Source of the DNA: M269 sp964640795
GTDB taxonomy: Bacteria; Pseudomonadota; Gammaproteobacteria; Enterobacterales; Alteromonadaceae
NCBI GenBank assembly: GCA_964640795.1
Contig: CAZXIN010000008.1
Coordinates: forward strand, 1-64,000
Length of the DNA stretch: 64,000 nucleotides
Reading direction: 5' to 3'
Under the pieces are notes generated by a model that was not told the origin of the DNA, did no database searches, and saw nothing but the letters and a program-made list of their open reading frames with translations. A program made the translations under genes and the position numbers. Shown piece by piece: positions 54,197 to 62,091 of the stretch; positions within the stretch are counted from its first letter, which is position 1, and the number at the start of each line of letters is the position of its first letter.

Positions 54197-55039
54197 ATGC
54201 GCTATCTAAAAATGTTTCAAGCGAAATTTTTAATCTGTGTTTTTTTTATTGTGTTGCTTGGCAGTTGCTCGAATAAAGAACAAAGTTTTTCTGCATTTAT
54301 TAATGATATTAAATCAGCCGCTGAACAAGAAGACATTAATCGCTTCAATGAACTCTATTCTAAAGGTTATAGAAGAGCTGACAGTTATTTATATCAACCT
54401 CCGAATTTAAACAATGAAGAAGCTATCCTTGATAAAGCTAAATGGCTTATGAAACAAAGAGTATCTAATAGTGAAGTTCTGCGCTATGAAAATGAAATAC
54501 TTAGAGAGAAGGATGATGTGTTTAAATGGTCGAGGCGAGCAATCTATAGCGAAAATGCTAAAGATTACATTGATGTTGAAATTGACTTTGTATTGCTAAA
54601 TGGGGAGTTCAAACTTGCCCCGCATTTTTCGCACCCGACACAAGAGCAACTAGATAAGTTAGAAAAAATGGATAATCGTTATGCGCTTTATTACGTTTCT
54701 GAGAATGTATCTGGTTATGAGGTATTTATTAACGAAAAGGAACAGGTTTTATTAAACGAAAATGCTCACGTGATAAATTTGTATGATATCCATAAAGGAC
54801 AGAACACCATAACTTTTAAATTTAAAAGAGAGGATACTGCCTCACCAATAAGCTTTGCGGCATCTCTATCTTTTATAGAGCAAGGAACGCAGCAAAAATT
54901 TTCAGAGAAAGACAAGGTATTCAATTTACATGGTGAAGCTTTAAATGGTGAGGATGTATTTGGTCGGCTTGAAATATCCGATGACTTTCTAAAGAAGGTC
55001 GAAGGCGATGAAATCTCTTTTAATGTAAAAATGGAGTGA
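54197..55039 (+). CDS. Lipoprotein of the VgrG module
   Basis: 280 residues from ATG 54197. The signal ends in the lipobox LLGSC (about residue 20), then a helical acidic domain (FINDIKSAAEQEDINRFNELYS) and, from about 165, a beta domain (YEVFINEKEQVLLNENAH, HKGQNTITFKFKRE, NGEDVFGRLEIS). That domain matches part of the 277-residue protein at 52918. An in-frame ATG at 54113 would place the lipobox far inside and is rejected. A periplasm-facing lipoprotein in an effector module is a fair immunity candidate. Confidence 0.72.
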   Translation: MRYLKMFQAKFLICVFFIVLLGSCSNKEQSFSAFINDIKSAAEQEDINRFNELYSKGYRRADSYLYQPPNLNNEEAILDKAKWLMKQRVSNSEVLRYENEILREKDDVFKWSRRAIYSENAKDYIDVEIDFVLLNGEFKLAPHFSHPTQEQLDKLEKMDNRYALYYVSENVSGYEVFINEKEQVLLNENAHVINLYDIHKGQNTITFKFKREDTASPISFAASLSFIEQGTQQKFSEKDKVFNLHGEALNGEDVFGRLEISDDFLKKVEGDEISFNVKME

Positions 55040-55091
55040 TTAACCTTGATAATCATAAGGGAAGTGGTTACTCACAAGGGAATGTATAAAG

Positions 55092-55577
55092 ATGCTATTT
55101 AAGATTGTTGCAGGGTTTTTCTTGATATTGGGTGTGTTCTTTTTTATCCAAGGTTTAATCAACGTTATTCATATACAAAAAAGCCTCAGCTGGCCTTCTG
55201 TGGAGGGTGTTATTGTTAAATCTGAGTTAGCTAGTGAATCGCTCAGTCGAAGCGGTGACATTGGTACTGCAAATTATAGTGCAAGTCCTAGCTCTATCGA
55301 TAAGGCCGTTATCGAGTATCATTTTGAACGGGATGGCGAGGTGTTTGCTGGAGACCGTGTTGCCATCGGGGATTACATCAGTAGCACTAGAACGGAAGAT
55401 ATCTTAAAGAAGTACCCTGTTGGTGCAAAAGTGCGTGTTTATTATAATAAAGGCGAAGTGACGTTAGAAACACGACAATCAATTGCCAATTTTATTAGTG
55501 TCGGAGTAGGTGCACTGCTACTTACTTTAGCTTTTGCATTCTATAGATGGGGGATAGTTCTAGATCAATCGTCATAA
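55092..55577 (+). CDS. DUF3592 membrane protein
   Basis: 161 residues. Two spans, about 5-25 (IVAGFFLILGVFFFIQGLI) and 132-153 (FISVGVGALLLTLAFAFYRW), flank an external domain with WPSVEGVIVKSEL, the Y-x-F-x-x-D-G-x-x-F strand and YPVGAKVRVYYN, a firm DUF3592 pattern. It is related to the protein at 53748, with the lipoprotein gene between them. Last gene of the VgrG module before a gene-poor scar. Confidence 0.82.
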   Translation: MLFKIVAGFFLILGVFFFIQGLINVIHIQKSLSWPSVEGVIVKSELASESLSRSGDIGTANYSASPSSIDKAVIEYHFERDGEVFAGDRVAIGDYISSTRTEDILKKYPVGAKVRVYYNKGEVTLETRQSIANFISVGVGALLLTLAFAFYRWGIVLDQSS

Positions 55578-55631
55578 GAGCTTATGTGATCTTATGCTTG
55601 ATGAATGACTAACGCTATTTAAAGGCAATAT

Positions 55632-55712
55632 ATGGATTGGAAGCTCATTGAGCCTAGGGTTGCTTTAGTGATTGGAGTGGTCTTTTTGACTTATTCTACA
55701 AAGCGTCCTTAA
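55632..55712 (+). pseudogene. Short remnant of a membrane protein gene
   Basis: 26 codons: MDWKLIEPRVALVIG, then a hydrophobic run and STKRP before the stop. One potential membrane span and nothing else. It may be the start of a gene cut by the neighbouring insertion-sequence relic, or a chance frame. Confidence 0.35.
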
Positions 55713-55777
55713 AAGCGGGCTCGCCCTCTATTCAAGATTTCCATTTCTTTTCTTAGTTTGGTATTAGTCTCTTTCAT
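55709..55777 (-). pseudogene. Relic of IS3-family transposase OrfA 3' end
   Basis: The minus strand reads METNTKLRKEMEILN-like: precisely MKETNTKLRKEMEILNRGRA followed by RF and a stop. This is close to the leucine-zipper end of IS3 OrfA (usual form ENxxLRKENEILKKAAAFFA). Upstream similarity fades, with in-frame stops. No terminal inverted repeats or OrfB were found. Confidence 0.5.
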
Positions 55778-56337
55778 TCTAAGTTGATACTTAGGTTAGT
55801 GAAACACTCAGGCTTCTATGGGAGAAGGCTGATATTGCCAATTTGAACAGCTCTGTTAAACGAGGAAATAGCTTCATTCGGTATTGAAATCCAATAAACC
55901 AATTCTTCGTTTCTGCTTTGCCTAATAGCAGGATGTCCTGTAAAACTGTTCTTTTCTTGAGCGTGTGGCGAGTATTTTATACGTATCTGCGACTATAAAT
56001 ACCCTGTATTTCATTGCACTTTTTTTAAGTTTCAATTAACGTGGATTGCCTTTTAGGGCTTGGTTTAGAGCTAATTTATATAACCATTTGTTTTATAGGC
56101 ACTTTACATGACAGAGCTATTTGTGATTAAAAATCCTACAAGTTTACTCTGTTGATTTAAGTGTTAATTAGTTGTTGTAGTAATGATAACAAGTATAATT
56201 ATATCGGTTTTATTGACGCCAATAGTTAGTGTTTGGCTCGTTACATGTTGGTAGTTTTTTTGGTGCGGTGATCAATGTAGGTCGGCTATGCTGAAAGATA
56301 TTTACAATTTACATTATGGTAAAACATAGAGGAAAGG

Positions 56338-57516
56338 ATGCAGTTTTCAAAACAGTTTATGTCTAAAATATTCTTGGGTGTTTCTGCGGTTGTTGGTATG
56401 CAAGGGTGCAACCTAACGCCAACGACAGAAGTCAAAGCCGAAGAAGAAAACAATATTGTTGTTGTTGAGAAAAAGGTCTATGAGGCTGAACCTGGTTTGG
56501 CTCCTAAACAGAGGTTTACTAAGGCTCTTGGGCACCTTGAAGTGGGCGAAACAGAAATGGCATTGGCTGAGCTCAATGCTTATAAGGTTGATATACCCAA
56601 CAGCACGATCGTTTCCAAACTTTTAAAACAGATCAATACACCTAGTGATGTTTATTATCCTGAAGATTTTTATACTGTAGAGCTTAAGTCTGGTACGAGC
56701 TTGTCAACATTGTCTGAGAAATACCTTGGCTCAGCTTTAGACTTCTTCGCGTTGGCTAAGTACAACGGCGTCAAGAATGCGCGTCAGGTTCTTATCGGGC
56801 AAGAGATTAAAATTCCTAAAACGCAATTGGCTAGAACGGTTTGGGAAAGGGAAGAAAATGCTGGTACATCCGAAGATTCGTTAGACTCAGAAGCTGAAGA
56901 TATTGCTGACACTGAAGAGGCATTGCCTGCGGAAGATGCGGTAACACCTGAAGAAGCATTAGAAGCCAGTGAAATAGAAGCTCAGCTTCTCGCTAGTCAG
57001 AAAGCGATGACACCTGAAATGATTATCCAAGAAGTTGAAGTGTTTAATGCTTCTGGAGACTATGAGTCGGCTATATCTAACATTAGTAAGTTACTGTCTC
57101 TGGGTGGGGACCCTGTTGCTGCTGAGTCGTTAATTATCGAAAGTTATACAGGCTATGCCGATAACAATGTTAATTCAAACCCTGAGCTCGCTTCTGAAAG
57201 ATACGCTTCAGTCGCTGACATCTATGCTCGGCGAGGTGATGAAGTAGAACAGTACTTGTATATGTCGAAAGCTGCAGAAGTGGATACGCAAAACTCAGCA
57301 CTTATCGAAAGAACTAATTTGATGAAGCAGACGCTGGTGGAAAAATATCATCGTCAGGCATCATCGGAGTTTAGAAGACAAGAATTGGATCCCGCTATTG
57401 CTCATTGGGATATCGTGTTACGTATTGATCCAACACACGACAACGCAAAAGTATTTAGAGCAAGAGCTATTGAGTTAAAGGAAAGACTGCAAAAAATCAG
57501 TGAAGAGTCATCTTAA
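56338..57516 (+). CDS. LysM-TPR lipoprotein of the T6SS locus
   Basis: 392 residues. Lipoprotein signal ending GMQGC (Cys24). A TPR-like helix pair (about 60-95) precedes a LysM-type domain (about 110-163: FYTVELKSGTSLSTLSEKYLG, then VLIGQEIKIPKT). An acidic Glu/Ala linker (180-225) leads to C-terminal TPRs (about 232-390). LysM domains bind peptidoglycan, so the protein likely sits at the outer membrane or wall beside the T6SS. Convergent with the TPR lipoprotein gene, stops 9 bp apart. Its LysM sequence resembles that of the NodB lipoprotein at 58431-59423. Confidence 0.8.
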   Translation: MQFSKQFMSKIFLGVSAVVGMQGCNLTPTTEVKAEEENNIVVVEKKVYEAEPGLAPKQRFTKALGHLEVGETEMALAELNAYKVDIPNSTIVSKLLKQINTPSDVYYPEDFYTVELKSGTSLSTLSEKYLGSALDFFALAKYNGVKNARQVLIGQEIKIPKTQLARTVWEREENAGTSEDSLDSEAEDIADTEEALPAEDAVTPEEALEASEIEAQLLASQKAMTPEMIIQEVEVFNASGDYESAISNISKLLSLGGDPVAAESLIIESYTGYADNNVNSNPELASERYASVADIYARRGDEVEQYLYMSKAAEVDTQNSALIERTNLMKQTLVEKYHRQASSEFRRQELDPAIAHWDIVLRIDPTHDNAKVFRARAIELKERLQKISEESS

Positions 57517-57525
57517 TTTAATCGC

Positions 57526-58431
57526 TTAGTTTGAGAGTGATTTGATTTTTTCCAGATTGCTCTTAACTTTATTCGCTAATGTCAGTTGCTGGCTGGCTCT
57601 TGAATTTTCTGGATTATATTTTAGACCAAGCTTAAACATTGTGATGGCTTTTTCGAGGTCACTTTTGAAGAGTTTTATGCCTCTGTTCGTATAATCGTTT
57701 GACAGCTCATTCTTTAATTTAGACAGCTGCTTCTTAGCTGTGTTGTTATCTATACCATCTAATGTCAATGCTTGTGCAAGTAGCTCAACCGCTTGTTCCT
57801 TTTGATTATTCTTGAGTTGGATATTAGCAAGGCTTTGCAATGCGTTGAATTGATGTCTTAGTGCTTGTTTGTCCGCAGGGTGTTTATTCAGATACTGATT
57901 ACTTAGGGCAATAATGCCTTGGTAATCTCCTAGCTTGTTTAGTGTCCTTATCTCAGAATCAAAAGAAGAGCTCTCGTTACTTTGACGATTTGTTTGAGCT
58001 ACTTGTTTGCGGCCTGATTTTTTACGTGTTGATTTCGTTTCTTTATGGCTGACAGTAGCCACTCTCTTTATATCCCTTAATCGAGATATTGCTTGTTTGT
58101 CGTGAGGGTTTAGCGCGAGTATCTTTAAATAGAGCTGAGTGTTTGATGAATCACGTTTTGCCCTTGCATGCAGGCCTTTAACTTCCTTAGAGATTAACGA
58201 TTCTAATCGGGTGATATGCTCGTTAACTTGAGTTGACTCTGGCAGCATGAGCTGCAATATCTTCCATTGAGTGAGCGCATCATAATAATGGCCGTCTGCC
58301 TCAAGCTGTTTAGCAACATCCTGCCTCTTTGCACCATTTGATGAAGTATTTATCGGTATACTGGTACAGGCTGATAAAAGAAGCAGGGTGACACTACAAA
58401 CAAAGCCTAATCTGATTTTTTTTATGTTCAT
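57526..58431 (-). CDS. TPR lipoprotein
   Basis: 301 residues. Lipobox LLSAC (Cys22) after a typical signal. TPR-like repeats lie at about 38-120 (GHYYDALTQWKILQLMLPES; LKILALNPHDKQAISRL) and 170-300 (GDYQGIIALSNQYLNKHPADKQ; KAITMFKLGLKYNPENSRA), separated by a Lys/Arg/Ser-rich linker (KSTRKKSGRKQVAQTNRQS). It overlaps the NodB lipoprotein gene by one base, so it is in the kinase operon. No catalytic domain; likely an assembly partner in the envelope. Confidence 0.8.
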   Translation of the reverse strand: MNIKKIRLGFVCSVTLLLLSACTSIPINTSSNGAKRQDVAKQLEADGHYYDALTQWKILQLMLPESTQVNEHITRLESLISKEVKGLHARAKRDSSNTQLYLKILALNPHDKQAISRLRDIKRVATVSHKETKSTRKKSGRKQVAQTNRQSNESSSFDSEIRTLNKLGDYQGIIALSNQYLNKHPADKQALRHQFNALQSLANIQLKNNQKEQAVELLAQALTLDGIDNNTAKKQLSKLKNELSNDYTNRGIKLFKSDLEKAITMFKLGLKYNPENSRASQQLTLANKVKSNLEKIKSLSN

Positions 58432-59423
58432 TACAAGCTTACTTTAGAAAAGGTCTTGAGGTTTTTCTTAAACTCATCCAGTGAGTGATCGCCAAAAATC
58501 ATGCTCCGGTGTAATAAATAACGTGACGAGAAGGCTGCATTACTGCCTCGTTTGACCGTAAACGCTAGCGCATAATCCTGTGCTTTCAATATCTGTATAA
58601 GTTGCTCACTGGAATCACCAAATGGGTAGGCAAAAAAGCTTGATGAGCGGCCGATTTCTCGCTTTAAAATTTTATCTGTTAAGACAACTTCATTTCTTAA
58701 TCTTGCTTTGTACTGCGATAAGCTTTCATTCCCTCCTTTAACTGAGAGATTACTGTGTGTCTTAGAGTGAGATTCTATGCTAACAAGATCATGCCTTTCC
58801 AATTCTCTAATCTGATCCCAAGACAGGGATAAACGCCCCCCAACGAAATCAGGGTAGACAAACATAGTGGAGTGGAAATTATAATCTTGGAGGATTGGAA
58901 AGGCGAGATCGAGAAAGCTTTTGTATCCGTCATCTACTGTTATCACGACGGATTTTTTCGGTAGGTCTATTTCTCCGTCAATGAACTGCCTCAATTGTTC
59001 GAGATCGATGATATTGAAGTTGTTTTCATATAGGTAAGCCATTTGTGAACGAAATTCATCCACAGGTACAACTGTTCTATTACTACTGGTTTTGGCAGTC
59101 GTGAACTGGTGATAACAAAGAATAGGAATGTTCTGATAGCCATTGCTATAGAAACCGCCTGGCCGAATGCTATGTTTTGGGATGGCTATTCGACTACCAT
59201 TTTGTAATTTAATGGTTGGATTGAATTGTTCAATTAAACTAGCTTGCGATGCATCACCTAAGTATTTTCTGGCTAATGATTCATAGCTATCACTACTATT
59301 AGCGGTGATGACAAAAAAGTCTTCGTTTTCAACCAAATCTCGTTTGTATATTAATGAACACCCGCTCAAAAAAAGAACAATAAGTAATAAAACGAGTTTA
59401 GGATACTTCGCTCTTTTCATCAT
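58431..59423 (-). CDS. LysM-polysaccharide deacetylase (NodB) lipoprotein
   Basis: 330 residues. Lipobox LFLSGC (Cys22). A LysM-like domain covers about 35-85 (FFVITANSSDSYESLARKYLG; NGSRIAIPKH). NodB domain from about 95: ILCYHQF, the metal/base motif VVITVDDGYKS (TFDD form, here TVDD), SIESHSKTHSNL with the H-x3-H metal pair, and FFAYPFGD. It is likely to remove acetyl groups from peptidoglycan or another GlcNAc polymer in the periplasm. In the same operon as a T6SS-type kinase; local wall modification for secretion is an inference. Confidence 0.87.
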   Translation of the reverse strand: MMKRAKYPKLVLLLIVLFLSGCSLIYKRDLVENEDFFVITANSSDSYESLARKYLGDASQASLIEQFNPTIKLQNGSRIAIPKHSIRPGGFYSNGYQNIPILCYHQFTTAKTSSNRTVVPVDEFRSQMAYLYENNFNIIDLEQLRQFIDGEIDLPKKSVVITVDDGYKSFLDLAFPILQDYNFHSTMFVYPDFVGGRLSLSWDQIRELERHDLVSIESHSKTHSNLSVKGGNESLSQYKARLRNEVVLTDKILKREIGRSSSFFAYPFGDSSEQLIQILKAQDYALAFTVKRGSNAAFSSRYLLHRSMIFGDHSLDEFKKNLKTFSKVSL

Positions 59424-59441
59424 CTGCCTCAGACTGTTCAG

Positions 59442-61748
59442 TTAACACGATTGTGTTTTATCTACTTCTGCTTCAGAAGCGCTTAGCTCGGTGCTCTCTT
59501 CGTCATCAGATAAAGCTTGTTCGGTGTTTTCCTCATCGACCGTAGTATTGTCTTCATCAGTCTCTGTTGTTAATACGACCGTCTTATCTAACTGGTCGTC
59601 AGATAAGTCAGTATTAGTACTTTCTTCTTCAACGTCACTACCATTTTCGTCTGGCTTTCTTGTTATGACGACTGTTTTATCCAGCTCGTCGTCGGAGATG
59701 TCAGGCTCAACGCTTTCTTCGTTAATAGCGCTGTCATCCTCGTCTGGCTTTCTTGTTATGACGACCGTCTTATCTAACTCGTCGTCAGAGATATCAGGCT
59801 CAACGCTTTCTTCATCAATAGTGCTGCTATCTTCGTCTGGTTTTCTTGTTATGACGACCGTCTTATCTAACTCGTCGTCAGAGATATCAGGTTCAACGTT
59901 TTCTTCGTCAATAGTGCTGCTATCTTCGTCTGGTTTTCTTGTTATGACGACTGTCTTATCTAACTCGTCATCAGAGATATCAGACTCAACGTTTTCTCCA
60001 TCAATAGATTCACCTTCTACCTCAACTTTTTCTGCCAGAATGACAGTTTTATCGCAGTCTTCATTAGGGTTGTCTAGGTTAATCTTAACGCTGGCTTCGC
60101 TTGCTTCTTGGATATTTAACCCTGATGCTTCAAGATCTACCGATATTTCATCATCAGGGTTTAGCTTTTGTTGCAAGCTTGCAGCCATCGTATTGAATGT
60201 TTCAAACATTTCGCCGAGTTCGTCCTTGCGAGTGAGTGATATTCGAGTGTCCATCTCACCACTTTCAATTTGCTTCATACTATTGTTAAGCAAGCGAAGT
60301 GGGCGCGTTATTAAGGCACCAAAAATATAGAGAACGACACTCACAGCTATTGTTGTGACCAAAGCCAAAACAAACATCAACCAACCTGTCACACTTTTGA
60401 CTGCAGTTAGGCTCTTCTGTGATAAGCCTAATATGATTTTTCCAACAACAATATCTTGGAAAAGTATGGGGGCCTCGATATCAAAAACCATGTCGCCATT
60501 GGCTAATTCGAGACTTGTGGTTTGTACGCCGTCCTTTTCAACCATGCTTTCGTTAGGCTCCACAGATTCATAGGTTTGGCCAACAAGACTTGTATCACTT
60601 GCTCCACGAACAATACCTTCACGGTCCGTCACTATTAAATAGCTAAAGGTTTTACGACCAGCCGCCTCATTGATAAAGCTTTCTAGTGTTATCCAGTCTT
60701 CACTGAGCAACGGTACGGCGGTTTCTATTGCGACAAATTTAGCGAATGCAGAGCCGGAGTCGATAGCTTGTCCAGACATCGCTTTTGTTTGAATGTTGAA
60801 TACGATACTAACGCTAATCACCATGAAAAATGCAACGATTGCGCTCATGTATACAGTCCATCGCACTTTAAGTGGAATGTATTTGTTCTTTTTCTGCGTT
60901 TCTTGTTGTTCAGAGAAAACAGTAAGCTCTTTGCTAATTGCTGTGGCTAACTCGGCACCTGTCTGAAAGCGTTTCTCTGGCTTTTTGTGTAGTAGTTTCT
61001 GAACAATATGGCACAACCCTGAGGGAAGTTCAGGGTGGGCTTGTTTGAGTGAAGTAGGCTGTTGATGAATGATTTGAGTCATCAAGGTGCCTATATTGGC
61101 TGCATCAAACGCTTTTTCGCCGGTAAGCATCTCATAGAGTATGACGCCCACTGAATATAAATCTGTACGTCCGTCAACATCTTGGCCTAGTGCCTGTTCT
61201 GGTGACATGTATCTTGGCGTACCGAGAACTGCGCCGACTTGTGTCTTTTGTGCATCTTCATTTTCGTTCATTCTGGCGATGCCAAAATCTGCGACTTTGA
61301 TAGACACATCGTCGTCAAGCACCATGATGTTATCTGGTTTAATATCGCGGTGAACTATGCCGGCTTGGTGAGCGTAATTGAGTGCTTTTGCTAGTTGTAG
61401 GGCAATAACGAGCGTGTCTTCGACGGAAAAGGTACGACGTTTAGTTAACATCTCACCGAGGTCGTCGCCATCCAAAAGCTCCATCATCATATAGGGAGAG
61501 TTTTCTACTTCTCCTACATCATAGACTGTTACAATGTTGTTGTGAGATAAAGCGCCAGCAGCCTTTGCTTCTTGAACAAAGCGGCTAAGGTGTTCTTCAT
61601 CGCCGCTAAAATCGCTCTTTAAGACTTTCAGGGCAAGTGAGCGATTTATGTCCGGATCGTAGGCGCGATATACTTTTGCCATCGCACCCTCTCCAATAAG
61701 TTCCTTTATTTGGTAACGACCAATCGTTTTGTCAGTTAAATCTTTCAC
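59442..61748 (-). CDS. ppkA: PpkA-like transmembrane Ser/Thr kinase with tandem DKTVVI tail
   Basis: 768 residues. An active kinase domain (10-275) has GEGAMAKVY, Lys41, HRDIKPDN (133-140), DFGIAR and GTPRYMSPEQ. A membrane span (about 297-320) leads to a periplasmic sensor (about 325-450), a second span (about 457-480) and a HAMP segment (about 480-535, TRPLRLLNNSMKQIESGEM). The cytoplasmic tail (535-768) is acidic and holds DKT seven times: once as DCDKTVIL, four times as DELDKTVVITRKPDE in 31-residue repeats, once as DQLDKTVVLT and once as VDKTQSC at the end. It is the likely PpkA that controls T6SS assembly through the divergent FHA protein. Confidence 0.9.
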   Translation of the reverse strand: MKDLTDKTIGRYQIKELIGEGAMAKVYRAYDPDINRSLALKVLKSDFSGDEEHLSRFVQEAKAAGALSHNNIVTVYDVGEVENSPYMMMELLDGDDLGEMLTKRRTFSVEDTLVIALQLAKALNYAHQAGIVHRDIKPDNIMVLDDDVSIKVADFGIARMNENEDAQKTQVGAVLGTPRYMSPEQALGQDVDGRTDLYSVGVILYEMLTGEKAFDAANIGTLMTQIIHQQPTSLKQAHPELPSGLCHIVQKLLHKKPEKRFQTGAELATAISKELTVFSEQQETQKKNKYIPLKVRWTVYMSAIVAFFMVISVSIVFNIQTKAMSGQAIDSGSAFAKFVAIETAVPLLSEDWITLESFINEAAGRKTFSYLIVTDREGIVRGASDTSLVGQTYESVEPNESMVEKDGVQTTSLELANGDMVFDIEAPILFQDIVVGKIILGLSQKSLTAVKSVTGWLMFVLALVTTIAVSVVLYIFGALITRPLRLLNNSMKQIESGEMDTRISLTRKDELGEMFETFNTMAASLQQKLNPDDEISVDLEASGLNIQEASEASVKINLDNPNEDCDKTVILAEKVEVEGESIDGENVESDISDDELDKTVVITRKPDEDSSTIDEENVEPDISDDELDKTVVITRKPDEDSSTIDEESVEPDISDDELDKTVVITRKPDEDDSAINEESVEPDISDDELDKTVVITRKPDENGSDVEEESTNTDLSDDQLDKTVVLTTETDEDNTTVDEENTEQALSDDEESTELSASEAEVDKTQSC
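59648..60019. repeat. Four tandem 93-bp units in the kinase tail
   Basis: Units start at 59648, 59741, 59834 and 59927, each with CGTCTGG(C/T)TTTCTTGTTATG. Each encodes a 31-residue repeat on the minus strand with DELDKTVVITRKPDE. Third-position changes show they are not all recent copies. Degenerate units flank the array on both sides. Confidence 0.9.
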
Positions 61749-62091
61749 TCAATCTCCCTTTCACCCAAATTATTGATGTTTCTATCTTGTTTAGGGCTAT
61801 TACCAATACCGATAAATAACAGGCCAATTCAGAAGCCAGCCAGAGCTTACTTTCTGGCGAGTTTAAAGTCCATTGGATCGTTGTTGTGTTGTATTGGTTT
61901 AAGTTGTTAAACCTTCGACGAAACACTTAGATTCAATGGGTTTTAACCCTCATTGGGTGATCATTTATTTATTGGTATTGGCATAACTAACCGGAAATTA
62001 AGTTTACCTAGAATAAATGATATGTGCAAAAAGCAATTTGCCTGTTATATAGTGTGGGGAGCGCACTAAATGCATAAGTAAAGGAGTCTGT
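61749..62091. promoter_or_regulatory. Divergent control region of ppkA-like and tagH-like genes
   Basis: 343 bp without a gene. A 17-base inverted repeat with one mismatch, CCAATACCGATAAATAA (61803-61819) and TTATTTATTGGTATTGG (61965-61981), lies 54 bp before the kinase start and 110 bp before the tagH start. It could be a pair of operator half-regions for one regulator of both genes. No clear sigma-54 site. Confidence 0.5.

Larger units (their letters stand above)
55578..56337. other. Gene-poor scar at the end of the VgrG module
   Basis: 760 bp without an intact gene. It contains a 26-codon remnant of a membrane protein (55632-55712, plus) and the end of an IS3 OrfA gene (55709-55777, minus). 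The rest to 56300 is A/T-rich with no recognised coding sequence. It then carries the promoter of the LysM-TPR gene, whose RBS is GAGGAAAGG at 56329-56337. Confidence 0.55.

Noticed and set aside
55800..55970. About 57-codon minus-strand frame in the scar region
   Set aside because: It has no start with RBS and no similarity I recognise; it may be chance in A/T-rich DNA.
59491..60330. 279-codon plus-strand frame opposite the kinase tail
   Set aside because: It is the complement of the acidic 31-residue repeats and is made of Ser/Thr/Val low complexity; the minus-strand kinase explains the region.
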